A stretch of DNA of 64,000 nucleotides from Pseudomonadota bacterium (GCA_016719885.1 JADJYF010000006.1:1-64000), one strand, 5' to 3'. Shown: positions 20,929-29,463, numbered from the stretch's first letter. Program-made: numbers and translations. Notes: generated by a model not told the origin, from the sequence alone.

Positions 20929-21516
20929 TCACATGGCGCGGCGACGACGCGCCGCGCCCAGCAGCAGCGCACTGCCGAGCAGCCAGGCCGAGGCCGGCAG
21001 CGGTACGCCTTCGGCCTTGAAGCTGCCGTCGGTGTCGCCATTCGCGAACACCAGCACACCGCCCGAGGTCATGACGTTCTCGATATCCCATTGCAGCAGG
21101 CTGGCGAGCCCGGTGATCGGACCAAGCGGGAAAGAGAAGTCGTAATCGCTGGGCACCTGAAATACATTGTAGAGGTCGGTACCGATGGGTCCGCCACGCG
21201 ACAAGCCGAGATTGCCGACCGTGTTGAACACGCGCAGCGTACTCAGCACCGCGAAATCGCCCACGCCCTCGATGTGCACCGCGACCGACGCGAAGTCCAG
21301 GTAGCGGCAGTTGTCGACGCCGCAGGCAGCACTGTTGGCGGGGTCGGCCTCGCCGACGATGGCGAACGCGCTGTTCTCGAAGCCGAAGGCATCGAGGCTG
21401 CCCGAACCGTGGCCGGTGAAGGTGTAGCGCAGGGTTGCGGCGCCGGCTGGCAGCGCCAGGAGCGTCGTGGAGATTGCGCAGATCAGCATGAGCGCAATGG
21501 GGTGAATCCTTTTCAT
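20929..21516 (-). CDS. Secreted protein with VPLPA/PEP-CTERM-type sorting signal
   Basis: This 195-residue protein has an N-terminal signal peptide (MKRIHPIALMLICAISTTLL, cleaved near PAGAA) and a C-terminal sorting tail. The tail is VPLPASAWLLGSALLLGAAR followed by more arginines, the VPxPA-type, transmembrane helix and basic end recognised by exosortases. The middle is beta-rich with no known catalytic motif, and two cysteines in ACGVDNC may pair. Exosortase substrates are moved to the outer surface and are often linked to exopolysaccharide or biofilm matrix. The longer frame to 21738 runs through DNA without signal character, so I chose the ATG at 21516. No exosortase gene is in the window. 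Confidence 0.85.
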   Translation of the reverse strand: MKRIHPIALMLICAISTTLLALPAGAATLRYTFTGHGSGSLDAFGFENSAFAIVGEADPANSAACGVDNCRYLDFASVAVHIEGVGDFAVLSTLRVFNTVGNLGLSRGGPIGTDLYNVFQVPSDYDFSFPLGPITGLASLLQWDIENVMTSGGVLVFANGDTDGSFKAEGVPLPASAWLLGSALLLGAARRRRAM

Positions 21517-21750
21517 GACTGACTCGCTGTCGTGGTCCTGGTGAGTGAAGATGTACGACTCGCGCCGCGCCGGCAGCCTGTCGTGCCGGCGCAAGTGTCG
21601 GTGCTGACGGGCCGAGAAAGAAGCCGCGACAGGCGCGAAATTCATTCTTTGTGACAGGGTTCCGCGATTGGTCCTCAAGAAATTCGTGTTCCAGATTTGC
21701 GTCGCGCCCTGCCCGCCGAACACCTCGGCGATGTGCAAGGCGTGCAGCGC

Positions 21751-23001
21751 ATGAGCGTTTCAGTGTCGCGTGCCGCGACGGCTCCAAACCCCTGGCGGCA
21801 TCGTCACGGCCCGCTCATCTGGGCGCTAGGCGTGGCGCAGGTGGTGTCATGGGGCACGCTGTACTACGGTTTTCCGCTGTTCGTGGTACCGATGCAGAAA
21901 GAGTTCGGTTGGTCGCTCGAGGCCCTGAACGGTGCACTGAGCGCGGGCTTGCTGGTGTCGGGGCTGTGCACCTACGGCGCGGGCGCCTGGATCGACCGCT
22001 ACGGTGGCCGCGGGCTCATGGCCTGCGGCTCATTGGGCACGGCGCTATTGCTGCTGGCGTGGTCGCAGATCACGAGCATCACGGGCCTGTACGTGGTGTG
22101 GTTGCTGCTCGGTGCGTGTCTGGCTGCGATCCTGTACGAGCCGGCCTTCATGGTGCTGGGCCGTCATTTCACCAGCGACGCGCGGCGCGCCGTCAGCACG
22201 CTGACCTTGATAGCGGGGTTCGCGAGTACCTTCGGCATCCCGTTGATCGAAACGCTGCTCGGCCATTTCGCGTGGCGACAGGTGCTGATCATGCTGGCGG
22301 CCATGCATCTGCTGGTGTGCCTGCCGATCCACTGGTGGTTCGTGCCGAGCACGCCGCTGGACCGTGTTCCACATGCCACGCGTGCCAGCGACGACGACGA
22401 CGCGCGGGCCGTGATGCGCAGTCGTCTGCGCGATCCCGTGCTGTGGGGCCTGGTGGTGTGGTTCACCGCTTACTCGGTGACCGGCGCGGGCCTGGTGTTC
22501 CAGCTGGTGCCGTCGCAGAAAGCACTGGGCGTGCCGACCACCACCCTGCTGGTGGCGGTGGCGCTCATCGGGCCGAGCCAGGTCGCCGGCCGCATCGCCA
22601 TGATGTGGCTCGGCGAGCGCGCCGATCTGCGCGTGCTCGGCGCCATCACCACCACGCTGATTCCGATCTCGCTGCTGATCCTCATTCTCGCGCCGCCCGG
22701 TCTGCCGGCGCTGGCGCTGTTCGCGGTGACCTTCGGCATGGGCAATGGCATCACCACCATCCTGCGCGGGGTCGCGCCCGGCGCGTGGTTGGGGCACGAG
22801 CACCTGGGCCGCACCATGGGCCTGATCGGCACACCGATGCTGGTCATGACCGCACTCGCGCCCTTGCTCACGGCCGCGGTGTGGAGCGCCACCGGCAGCG
22901 TGCATGCCATGCAGTGGAGCGTGTTGGCGGTGGCCTTGTGTGGCGCGGCCGGCTTCTGGTTCGCGGTGTCGAAGCGCCGGCCTACGGCCGCACGCGCATG
23001 A
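21751..23001 (+). CDS. Major facilitator superfamily transporter
   Basis: This 416-residue protein has twelve hydrophobic segments in two six-helix halves and the MFS loop 2-3 signature (AGAWIDRYGGRGLM near residues 72-85). Its N-terminal part, WALGVAQVVSWGTLYYGFPL (shown to its length limit), is typical of a branch often annotated as monocarboxylate or oxalate-like carriers. I preferred the ATG at 21751 over one 18 codons earlier because the extra residues look non-natural. It is divergent from the PEP-CTERM gene and convergent with the DMT transporter three bases downstream. The substrate is unknown; import of a catabolic substrate is possible given its position next to the oxygenase cluster. 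Confidence 0.87.
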   Translation: MSVSVSRAATAPNPWRHRHGPLIWALGVAQVVSWGTLYYGFPLFVVPMQKEFGWSLEALNGALSAGLLVSGLCTYGAGAWIDRYGGRGLMACGSLGTALLLLAWSQITSITGLYVVWLLLGACLAAILYEPAFMVLGRHFTSDARRAVSTLTLIAGFASTFGIPLIETLLGHFAWRQVLIMLAAMHLLVCLPIHWWFVPSTPLDRVPHATRASDDDDARAVMRSRLRDPVLWGLVVWFTAYSVTGAGLVFQLVPSQKALGVPTTTLLVAVALIGPSQVAGRIAMMWLGERADLRVLGAITTTLIPISLLILILAPPGLPALALFAVTFGMGNGITTILRGVAPGAWLGHEHLGRTMGLIGTPMLVMTALAPLLTAAVWSATGSVHAMQWSVLAVALCGAAGFWFAVSKRRPTAARA

Positions 23002-23004
23002 GCA

Positions 23005-23841
23005 TCAGCGCCGTGACGGGGCGCGATTGATCATCGCCACGCCGAGCGCGGTCAAGGCTATGCCGACCATCTGCGTCACCAGCATGGTCTCGCCGAACAA
23101 CAGCCAGGCTTCGAAGGCGGTGGCCGGCGGCACCAGGTAGAACAGGCTGGCGACACGTGCCGCCGCGCCGCGCTGGATGAGCGTCCACAACACGCCGATG
23201 GCGCCCAGCGACAACACCACGCACAGCCAGGCGAGGGCGAACACGAACGACGGCGTCCACTCCACCGCGCGCTGCTCGACCGCGAACGCCAGCGCCGCGG
23301 TCGGCACCAGCGCGGCACAGAACTGCACCAGCGAGCCGCTCCACAGGTCGACATTCACCACGTAGCGCTTCTGGTAGAGCGTACCGATGGTGATGCCGGC
23401 GAGACCCACCACCGCGCACAGCGCCGCGGACGCCGGCAGCTCGCCACGCGCGAAGGATTTCGACAGCACCAGCGTCAGTCCGACGAAGCCCAGCACGAAG
23501 CCCAGCCATTGCCGGCCATGCAGGCGCTCGCCGAACAGCGGCCCGACCACGGCGGCGGTGATGAGCGGCTGCGTGCCGACGATCAGGGCCGCGAGGCCCG
23601 CATTCAAACCGCCGTGAATGGCGCTGAATACACCGCCGAGATAGGTGCTGTGCATGAGCACGCCGCTGACCGCGAGATGCACATAGACGCGCGGCTCGCG
23701 CGGCCAGGCCGCGCCGCGCCAGCGCGCCACCAGCGCCAGCATCGCGATCACGATCACGAAACGGATGGCGAGAAAGGTATGCGGCTCGGCGTGCGGCAGT
23801 CCATAGCGCGCGCCGATGAAACCGGTGGACCACAGGAACAC
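23005..23841 (-). CDS. EamA/DMT family transporter, start uncertain
   Basis: The protein has about ten transmembrane segments in two EamA repeats (first repeat FLWSTGFIGARYGLP, second starting near VVGLAGITIGTLYQKRYV), as in drug/metabolite exporters. The first in-frame start codon is the GTG at 23841, which would cut into the first helix. In-frame codons before it (FNFAALAPALFV) look like the genuine N-terminus but lack a start. An ATG at 23883 overlaps the upstream GST stop as TGATG but is one base out of frame, so a one-base indel near 23865-23880 is likely. It is last in a minus-strand operon with the two GST genes and the cupin at 25663. Confidence 0.82.
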   Translation of the reverse strand: MFLWSTGFIGARYGLPHAEPHTFLAIRFVIVIAMLALVARWRGAAWPREPRVYVHLAVSGVLMHSTYLGGVFSAIHGGLNAGLAALIVGTQPLITAAVVGPLFGERLHGRQWLGFVLGFVGLTLVLSKSFARGELPASAALCAVVGLAGITIGTLYQKRYVVNVDLWSGSLVQFCAALVPTAALAFAVEQRAVEWTPSFVFALAWLCVVLSLGAIGVLWTLIQRGAAARVASLFYLVPPATAFEAWLLFGETMLVTQMVGIALTALGVAMINRAPSRR

Positions 23842-23881
23842 GAACAGGGCCGGCGCCAGCGCCGCGAAATTGAACGGGCCA

Positions 23882-24988
23882 TCAGGCGGCGCGCATCAAG
23901 CGGAAGTGACGGCGTTCCAGGCGCAGCGGCACCGCGATGTCCAGCAGCGCCTCGGCGCCGACATTGGCGAACATGCTGCGCAGGTCGCGACGCTGTGGCG
24001 CCGACAAGCCCTGCCAGGCATCCTGCACCCGCTGCAACATCCACTGGTCGTAGCTGAACAGTGCGCGCGGCACCGTCACTTCGAGCGGCGTTTCGCGTCC
24101 GAGCACGATGCGCTGCGTGCCGCAATGACGCGGCACTTCCTGGTCGCGCGGATGCTGTGCGAGGAAACGCTGCACGCCGGCCATCTCACCGACCAGCATG
24201 GGTACGAAGTCACGGCACAGCAGTTTGACGATGCGCCACAGGCTGACCGGAATGGTCATCGGCTCGGTGAGGGGCTGCGCGTCCGGCGCGCCGGCGCGCA
24301 GGCGCCCGATCCACGCCACCACGCGCGGCGCACGCGCGCTCATCACCTCGCCCGCGGCGGGATCGCGAAACAGGTGCGCATACAGGGGCCCGAAGAATGC
24401 GAAGTCACCCAAGGTCGGCGCGCTGCCGAGCAGGTAGGGGTGCTCGGCGAAATGGCTGTCCAGCAGCTGCAGGAAAGCGAGATAGTCCTGTTCGACGGTG
24501 GCATAGCTGTCGGGCAACACGCCCAGCGGCGGCAGCCAGCCGTGGAATTGCCGCGCGATCTTCGCGCCGATGCGCAACTGCTCCTCACGCGAATAAAGCG
24601 GGTCGTTGTTGTAGCCGAACTCGGCGACGGCAAAATCGTAGTTGTAGTTCCAGCGATAGTGCATGGCCGGCAGTTTCAGCCATTCGTCGCCCAGGAATTC
24701 GAGCAGGAAACTCAGCACGCGCGCGCCGCCGGCCGGCGGCAGCAGCGGCGGCACCGGATGACGTGCGTCGATGAGGTCGCACATGTCCGAGGTGTCCTGC
24801 ACCGTGACATCGTCGGGTGTGACCAGCACCGGCAACACCGGCCAGCCGACGCGCGGCAGGATCACGTCCTTGTATACCGCGCGCGAGGCCTGCACTTCCT
24901 CGAAGGGCAGACGCTTGTAGCTGAGCGCGGCGCGGATCTTGGCCGCGTAGTAGGACGCCTCCACGCCGTACAGGACGTAGCCAGCCAT
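23882..24988 (-). CDS. Glutathione S-transferase family protein, long form
   Basis: This 368-residue protein has a thioredoxin-like GST N-terminal domain (YVLYGVEASYYAAKIRAALS, then VTVQDTSDMCDLIDARHP with the glutathione gamma-Glu loop near residue 66) and a long helical C-terminal domain (LLGSAPTLGDFAFFGPLYAH near 195). It is much longer than classical 200-220-residue GSTs because of an added C-terminal region of about 120 residues ending in FRLMRAA. Similar long forms are found in proteobacteria without assigned function. The ATG has a near-perfect AAGGAGG site. It lies 19 bases after the shorter GST. Conjugation or glutathione-dependent isomerisation of pathway electrophiles is possible. 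Confidence 0.85.
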   Translation of the reverse strand: MAGYVLYGVEASYYAAKIRAALSYKRLPFEEVQASRAVYKDVILPRVGWPVLPVLVTPDDVTVQDTSDMCDLIDARHPVPPLLPPAGGARVLSFLLEFLGDEWLKLPAMHYRWNYNYDFAVAEFGYNNDPLYSREEQLRIGAKIARQFHGWLPPLGVLPDSYATVEQDYLAFLQLLDSHFAEHPYLLGSAPTLGDFAFFGPLYAHLFRDPAAGEVMSARAPRVVAWIGRLRAGAPDAQPLTEPMTIPVSLWRIVKLLCRDFVPMLVGEMAGVQRFLAQHPRDQEVPRHCGTQRIVLGRETPLEVTVPRALFSYDQWMLQRVQDAWQGLSAPQRRDLRSMFANVGAEALLDIAVPLRLERRHFRLMRAA

Positions 24989-25007
24989 GACGCCTCCTTG
25001 CGGGCCG

Positions 25008-25641
25008 TTAAAGCGACAACACCATGCGTGCCACAGGGCGTTCGCGGTACTGGTTGTCCCAGCGGGCCAACGCGTCCAATCCCTGGAGCAAATCGGTCTC
25101 GTTGAATCGGGCGAACTGCAAGGTGGCGGCCAGCGTGCAATCGGCCACGCTGACATTCTCACCCAGCAGGAACGGGCGGCCATCGGCCAGCATGTCATCG
25201 AGGTACAGCAGCGCCGCCGGCCATTCCGAACATGCCCACTGGGCCACGTGTTCGTTGGCCGGCCTGCCGGTCGGCGAACGGGTGGCGTGCACGTAGGCAA
25301 TCAAGGGATTCAAGAGTCGCTGCTCGACGATGCGTTCCGCCTGGCGCGCGAGCGCACGCTCGCGGGGTTCCAAGCCCCACATCGGCGGCAGCGGATACAT
25401 TTCTTCCAAGTAGTCGATGATGCTGAGCGACTCGACGAGGCAGGTGCCGTCGTCGAGTTCCAGTACCGGCAAGGACTCGAAGGGATTGCGCGCGCGGTGC
25501 GCCGGCGCATGCTGTTCGCCCTTCGGGCAGCTTCACCACCACGCCTTCGAGTTCGATGGCCGCGCCGCCGGCGATTTTCTCGGCGATGTACAAACGCACC
25601 TTGGTCGGATTGGGCGCGACCTGGAACCAGTAGAGCTTCAT
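25008..25641 (-). pseudogene. Glutathione S-transferase, split by a one-base frameshift
   Basis: Two frames together encode one GST of about 210 residues. The first, from the ATG at 25641, gives MKLYWFQVAPNPTKVRLYIA and continues to VVKLPEG. The second gives NPFESLPVLELDDGTCLVES and a complete helical domain (LGENVSVADCTLAATLQF) to 25008. Removing one base from the CCC at about 25519-25521 joins them as KLPEGEQHAPAHRARNPFES, a natural GST loop. The break is therefore a single-base insertion in a short homopolymer, either a sequencing error or a recent mutation. The gene sits in the operon cupin, this gene, long GST, DMT transporter. Confidence 0.85.
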
Positions 25642-25662
25642 GGTCGCGCTATCCCCGGTGTT

Positions 25663-26184
25663 TCAGGCGCTGGCCTTGGCGCGAGCCTTGGGCTTGGTCG
25701 CGGCCTTGGCCTTGGCCGGCGTCTTGGCGCGGGCCTTGCCCTTGGCTTTGCAGGCCGCTTCCATGCGGCGCAGTTCTTCCCAGCTCAAGTAGGAAGTAAA
25801 CCCGCGCTCCTCATCGAAGAACAGCACCGCGCCGTTGCTGATGAACAGGTACTCGGTGTCTTCCAGCGCGGTGGTCGCGCCGTGCAGCATGCCGTTCGGT
25901 TCGTAGATGTAATCGCCGGCATTGAGGACGCCATCGCGCACCTTGAGCTTGCCGCTCAGGATGAAGGTATGGGACGCCGACAGGTGCTTGTGCTGGGGCG
26001 CGACGAAGCCCTTCTTCCATTTCAACAGCACTGCCCAGCCACCGGTTTCCGAGCCGGTCCACAGGATCTTGACGAAGGAACGTTCGGGGTCGAAGGGCTG
26101 CGGCATCCATTCGGTCTTGCTGGCTTGCACCAGCGTGTCCATGAGTTCGGAGTTGAGCGGTGCGATCTGCTGGGGCAGGGCCAT
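25663..26184 (-). CDS. Cupin domain protein with lysine/alanine-rich C-terminal tail
   Basis: This 173-residue protein has a ChrR-type cupin barrel in residues 1-140. FVKILWTGSETGGWAVLLKW is followed by HKHLSASHTFILSGKL with the metal-ligand histidines and by NAGDYIYEPNGMLHGATTA. It ends in a tail of about 30 residues built almost only of Lys, Ala, Arg, Pro and Thr (KAKGKARAKTPAKAK and onward), like the H1-type tails of some bacterial nucleoid proteins. The cupin class suggests a metal-dependent enzyme or sensor; the tail could bind DNA, RNA or anionic polymers. The ATG at 26184 has AGGAGA eight bases upstream. It heads the operon with the two GSTs and the transporter. Confidence 0.85.
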   Translation of the reverse strand: MALPQQIAPLNSELMDTLVQASKTEWMPQPFDPERSFVKILWTGSETGGWAVLLKWKKGFVAPQHKHLSASHTFILSGKLKVRDGVLNAGDYIYEPNGMLHGATTALEDTEYLFISNGAVLFFDEERGFTSYLSWEELRRMEAACKAKGKARAKTPAKAKAATKPKARAKASA

Positions 26185-26292
26185 GGTGATTCTCCTGGCT
26201 GGGTGAATGATTGCCTGTCCGCCGCCATCGCGCGCGGTGCGCACGATGGGTGTCGAAAGAGGCGCGGTCGGCGGCTGCCGCACCCGGTGAAT

Positions 26293-26493
26293 TCAGCGTC
26301 CCTGTTCGTCCATGGCCTTGCGTTGCGCGGCGTCCTGGTCTTCGACCACCTGGTTGACCGCCGCCGCCTTGTCCAGCGGTTGCTTGACCTCGGCGGCCAG
26401 GCCACCGGCGCCTTGCGGCGGATGATCGTTGTCGAAGCAGGCGCTGAGCGCGAGACACAGACTTGCCAGCATGAGCACGGATGCGGCTTTCAT
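26293..26493 (-). CDS. Small putative lipoprotein
   Basis: This 66-residue protein has a lipoprotein signal peptide, MKAASVLMLASLCLALSAC, with lipobox LSAC and the lipidated cysteine at residue 19. The mature part (FDNDHPPQGAGGLAAEV and so on) is short, charged and of unknown function. The ATG has GAGGAGA about seven bases upstream, which supports a real gene. The Asp after Cys+1 (Phe, Asp) gives no firm sorting clue. It is likely an outer-membrane-anchored small protein upstream of the cupin operon, from which it is separated by 108 bases. Confidence 0.75.
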   Translation of the reverse strand: MKAASVLMLASLCLALSACFDNDHPPQGAGGLAAEVKQPLDKAAAVNQVVEDQDAAQRKAMDEQGR

Positions 26494-26526
26494 TGGGTTC
26501 TCCTCGGCGGTGACGCTGCCGCGAGC

Positions 26527-26785
26527 CTACCACGATTCCCGCGCGGTCCGGACGTCGAATTCGAAGCTCCAACCGTGGCGCGGCTGGCGATAGAGAAAGG
26601 CATAGGCATCGACCAGCGCGTCTATCGAGATCATGCCCTCGTCACCGAGCTTGGCCGCGTACTCCGGCATGGCGGGGGACTCTCGCCGTTGATGGCGCCA
26701 CGATCCGGCGGGCCTGGATGCGGCCCCCGGCGGCGGGGGCGGGCGGGCGGGCCCGGCCCGCGCCCATGACGATGGCGGTGTTCAT
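26527..26785 (-). pseudogene. Short-chain dehydrogenase remnant with most of the coding region missing
   Basis: Both ends of an SDR gene are present but the middle is gone. The 5' end from the ATG at 26785 reads MNTAIVMGAGRA, the start of the nucleotide-binding glycine motif, and has GAGGAC upstream. The 3' end (to the TAG at 26527) reads AINGES, then MPEYAAKLGDEGMISIDALV and FLYRQPRHGWSFEFDVRT, a typical SDR C-terminus. They are joined by a GC-rich stretch of GGGC/CGGG repeats near 26725-26760, and a further two-base shift lies near 26675. About 180-200 codons are missing. This may be a true deletion between GC-rich repeats or an assembly collapse. Confidence 0.75.
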
Positions 26786-26816
26786 GACCATGTCCTCAAC
26801 GTTTACAGGACATCAT

Positions 26817-26902
26817 TGTAGGTGCGAATTCATTCGCACTTTGCTTGCTCGTTCAGAGGTATTTCGAAGCTGGTGGGATGTGCGAATGAATTCGCACCTA
26901 CA
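26817..26902. repeat. Inverted pair of REP-like palindromes, family 1
   Basis: Copies at 26817-26839 and 26879-26902 face each other over a 39-base spacer, matching the orientation of the pairs at 8302 and 18200. The pair lies between the SDR remnant and the thiolase gene, just beyond the thiolase terminator hairpin. Confidence 0.88.
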
Positions 26903-26916
26903 ACGAGAGAACATCC

Positions 26917-26945
26917 GACACCGGCGGCGCGCTGCCGCCGGTGTC
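26917..26945 (-). terminator. Hairpin terminator after the thiolase gene
   Basis: A perfect 12-bp stem (GACACCGGCGGC pairing with GCCGCCGGTGTC) closes a 5-base loop ten bases past the thiolase stop codon. On the minus strand it is followed by GGATGTTCTCTCGTTG, which is moderately T-rich but not a clean U-tract. A terminator or 3'-end stabiliser is likely. Confidence 0.62.
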
Positions 26946-26954
26946 GAGACAGTC

Positions 26955-28133
26955 TCAGCAGACTTCGAACAGGCCGGCCGCGCCCATGCCGCCGCCGATG
27001 CACATGGTCACCACCACGTGCTTGACGCCGCGACGCTTGCCTTCGATGAGCGCATGACCGATGAGGCGGCTGCCGCTCATGCCGAACGGATGGCCGACCG
27101 CGATCGCACCGCCGTTGACGTTCAAACGGTCGCCGGGGATGCCGAGCTTGTCGCGGCAGTAGATGACCTGCACGGCAAACGCTTCGTTGAGTTCCCACAG
27201 GCCGATGTCGTCGACCTTGAGGCCGGTGCGCTTCAAGAGTTTCGGCACCGCGTAGACCGGGCCGATGCCCATCTCGTCGGGCTCGCAACCGGCGACCGCG
27301 AAACCGCGGAAGATGCCGAGCGGATTCAAACCGCGCTTGGCCGCCTGGGTATCGCTCATCACCACCTGCACCGAGGCGCCGTCGGAGAACTGGCTGGCAT
27401 TGCCGGCCGCGATCACGCCGCCTTCGACGGCCGGGCGGATCTGTGACACGCCTTCATAGGTGGTGTCGCCGCGGATGCCTTCGTCCTGGGAAGCGGTGAC
27501 TTCACGGAAGGTCTCGGCGCCGGTGTTCTTGTCGACCACTTTCATGGTCACCGTCATCGGAATGATTTCATCGTTGAACTTGCCCGCTTCGCGCGCGGCA
27601 AAAGCACGCTGCTGGCTCTGCACACCGAAACGGTCCTGGTCTTCACGCGAGATCTTGTAACGCTTGGCGACGTTCTCGGCGGTCTGCAGCATCGGCATGT
27701 AGACGGCCGGCTTGTGCTCCTTCAGCCAGTCCTCGACGAACATGTGCTGGTTCATTTCGTTCTGCACGCAGGAAATGGACTCGACGCCGCCGGCGACGAA
27801 GATGTCGCCCTCGCCGGTCAGGATGCGCTGCGCGGCCAGCGCCACGGTCTGCAGGCCCGACGAGCAGAAGCGATTGACGGTCATGCCCGACACGCTGACC
27901 GGCATGCCGGCACGCAGCGCGACCTGGCGCGCGATGTTCCAGCCGGTCGCGCCTTCGGGATTGGCGCAGCCCATGATCACGTCTTCGACTTCGGCGGCTT
28001 CGACGCCGGCCCGTTCCAGCGCGGCCTTGGCGACGGCGCCGCCCATGGTCGCGCCATGGGTCATGTTGAAAGCGCCACGCCAGCTCTTGCACAGCGGGGT
28101 GCGCGCGGTGGAAACGATTACGGCCTCGGTCAT
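26955..28133 (-). CDS. Acetyl-CoA C-acyltransferase (thiolase)
   Basis: This 392-residue enzyme is a true thiolase, cleaving 3-ketoacyl-CoA with CoA or condensing two acyl-CoAs. The acylated cysteine lies in VNRFCSSGLQTVALA near residue 88, the histidine motif is NGGAIAVGHPFGMSGSR near 343, and the second cysteine is in TMCIGGGMGAAGLFEV near the end. The N-terminus TEAVIVSTARTPLCKSWRGA is typical of the degradative FadA/AtoB-like group. It stands alone on the minus strand, divergent from the hydrolase at 28233. It is likely part of the beta-oxidation capacity shown by the CoA-transferases, hydratases and acyl-CoA dehydrogenase in the window. Confidence 0.94.
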   Translation of the reverse strand: MTEAVIVSTARTPLCKSWRGAFNMTHGATMGGAVAKAALERAGVEAAEVEDVIMGCANPEGATGWNIARQVALRAGMPVSVSGMTVNRFCSSGLQTVALAAQRILTGEGDIFVAGGVESISCVQNEMNQHMFVEDWLKEHKPAVYMPMLQTAENVAKRYKISREDQDRFGVQSQQRAFAAREAGKFNDEIIPMTVTMKVVDKNTGAETFREVTASQDEGIRGDTTYEGVSQIRPAVEGGVIAAGNASQFSDGASVQVVMSDTQAAKRGLNPLGIFRGFAVAGCEPDEMGIGPVYAVPKLLKRTGLKVDDIGLWELNEAFAVQVIYCRDKLGIPGDRLNVNGGAIAVGHPFGMSGSRLIGHALIEGKRRGVKHVVVTMCIGGGMGAAGLFEVC

Positions 28134-28232
28134 GGTGGTGTCCTCTCGGGAAAGTGCATGGGATATTACTGTTTGGCCGCATGGTATTAGATCCGACCGG
28201 GCGGATCATCCGCTGGCCGGGGAGGACGCGAG

Positions 28233-29066
28233 GTGGAACAGCATCAACTGCGCATCGACGGCATCCGCACGCCCTGCCACGACAGTGGCGGCAATGCGCA
28301 CGAGGCGGTGTTGCTGGTGCACGGCAATCCCGGCAGCGGCGACGACTGGCTGCCGCTGATGGCCGATATCGCGCCCCTCGCGCGCTGCCTCGCGCCCGAC
28401 CTGCCGGGCTTCGGCACGGCCGACAAACCGGCGGATTTCAATTACACGGTGGCGGGCTACGCCGCGCACCTCGACGCCCTGCTGCGCAGTCTGGGCGTGA
28501 CGCGCGTACACCTGGTGCTGCACGACTTCGGCGGCCCCTGGGGACTGGCCTGGGCCGCCGCCCATGCCGCGCAGGTCGCCAGCCTCACCCTCATCAACAT
28601 CGGCATCATGCGCGGCTATCGCTGGCATTACATGGCGCGCCTGTGGCGCACGCCGCTGCTCGGCGAACTGGTGCAGGCCAGCACCACACGCTGGGGCTTT
28701 CGCCTCAGCCTCAAGCACGGCAATCCGCGCGGCCTGCCGCCAGACTTCGTCGAGCGCACCTGGCGCAATTACGACCGCGCCACGCGGCGCGCGGTATTGA
28801 AGCTGTATCGCGCCACCGACGCACTCGATGAATCGGCCGGCGCCGTGCACGATGCACTGCGCCCGCACGACATCCCGTGCCTGGTGCTATGGGGCCAATG
28901 CGACCCCTACGTGCCGTGGCGCTTCGCCGAGCAGCAGCGCGAGACCTTCCCGCGCGCCGACATCGTCTACCTGGAAGACAGCGGCCATTGGCCGTTCATC
29001 GACAATCCGCGCGCGGTGTCGGCTGCCGTAGGCGCTTTCGTGGCGGCGCAGGTGTCGCGAAGTTGA
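28233..29066 (+). CDS. Alpha/beta hydrolase, epoxide hydrolase/dehalogenase-like (Asp nucleophile)
   Basis: This 277-residue protein is an alpha/beta hydrolase with an aspartate at the nucleophile elbow (VLHDFGGPWGLAWA near residues 94-107), as in haloalkane dehalogenases and epoxide hydrolases and unlike serine esterases. The oxyanion region is VLLVHGNPGSGDDWLPLM, the acid is probably in LWGQCDPYVPW, and the histidine is in EDSGHWPFIDNP. The only good start is a GTG with GGGGAGG upstream. A hydrolytic role on epoxides or halides would suit an oxygenase-rich pathway, but the substrate is not shown. REP-like repeats follow. Confidence 0.85.
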   Translation: MEQHQLRIDGIRTPCHDSGGNAHEAVLLVHGNPGSGDDWLPLMADIAPLARCLAPDLPGFGTADKPADFNYTVAGYAAHLDALLRSLGVTRVHLVLHDFGGPWGLAWAAAHAAQVASLTLINIGIMRGYRWHYMARLWRTPLLGELVQASTTRWGFRLSLKHGNPRGLPPDFVERTWRNYDRATRRAVLKLYRATDALDESAGAVHDALRPHDIPCLVLWGQCDPYVPWRFAEQQRETFPRADIVYLEDSGHWPFIDNPRAVSAAVGAFVAAQVSRS

Positions 29067-29085
29067 AGTGGGTTCAGGCGCCGAT

Positions 29086-29463
29086 GAATGTCAGACTGAA
29101 GTCTGACCAACCCACAAGCGATGCATGACGCCATGCGACCAGTTCACGCGGCAGCCGCGGCTTCCGCCGACATTGGGCAAGCCATGACATGCCATCTGGG
29201 CCAGGCTTCGGCCCGACATTGGGCAGGCTGAGGCCGGCAGGGTGGCGCTGGCGACAGTGGGCCACGCGGGCGGGGGGCGCGGAGCGTCATGGCATGCATT
29301 GTGGGCCAGGCTTCAGCCTGACATTGGGCAGGCCATGACATGCATTGTGGGCCAGGCTTCAGCCTGACATTGGGCAGGCCATGACATGCATTGTAGGCCA
29401 GGCTTCAGCCTGACATTGGGCAGGCCATGACATGCATTGTGGGTCAGGCTTCAGCCTGACATT
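29086..29463. repeat. REP-like family 2 cluster with a 46-bp tandem array
   Basis: The region starts with an inverted unit at 29086-29112 (GTCAGACTGAAGTCTGAC) and degenerate copies at 29165-29230. It ends in a regular array of three full 46-bp units beginning at 29295, 29341 and 29387, plus a partial fourth to 29463. Each unit holds the hairpin CAGGC-TTCA-GCCTG, followed by ACATTGGGCAGGCCATGACA. The full units are almost identical, so the array is probably recent and may vary in copy number. Two related units stand alone at 56948. The following 29464-29637 is the lexA leader, where I see no firm operator. Confidence 0.9.
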
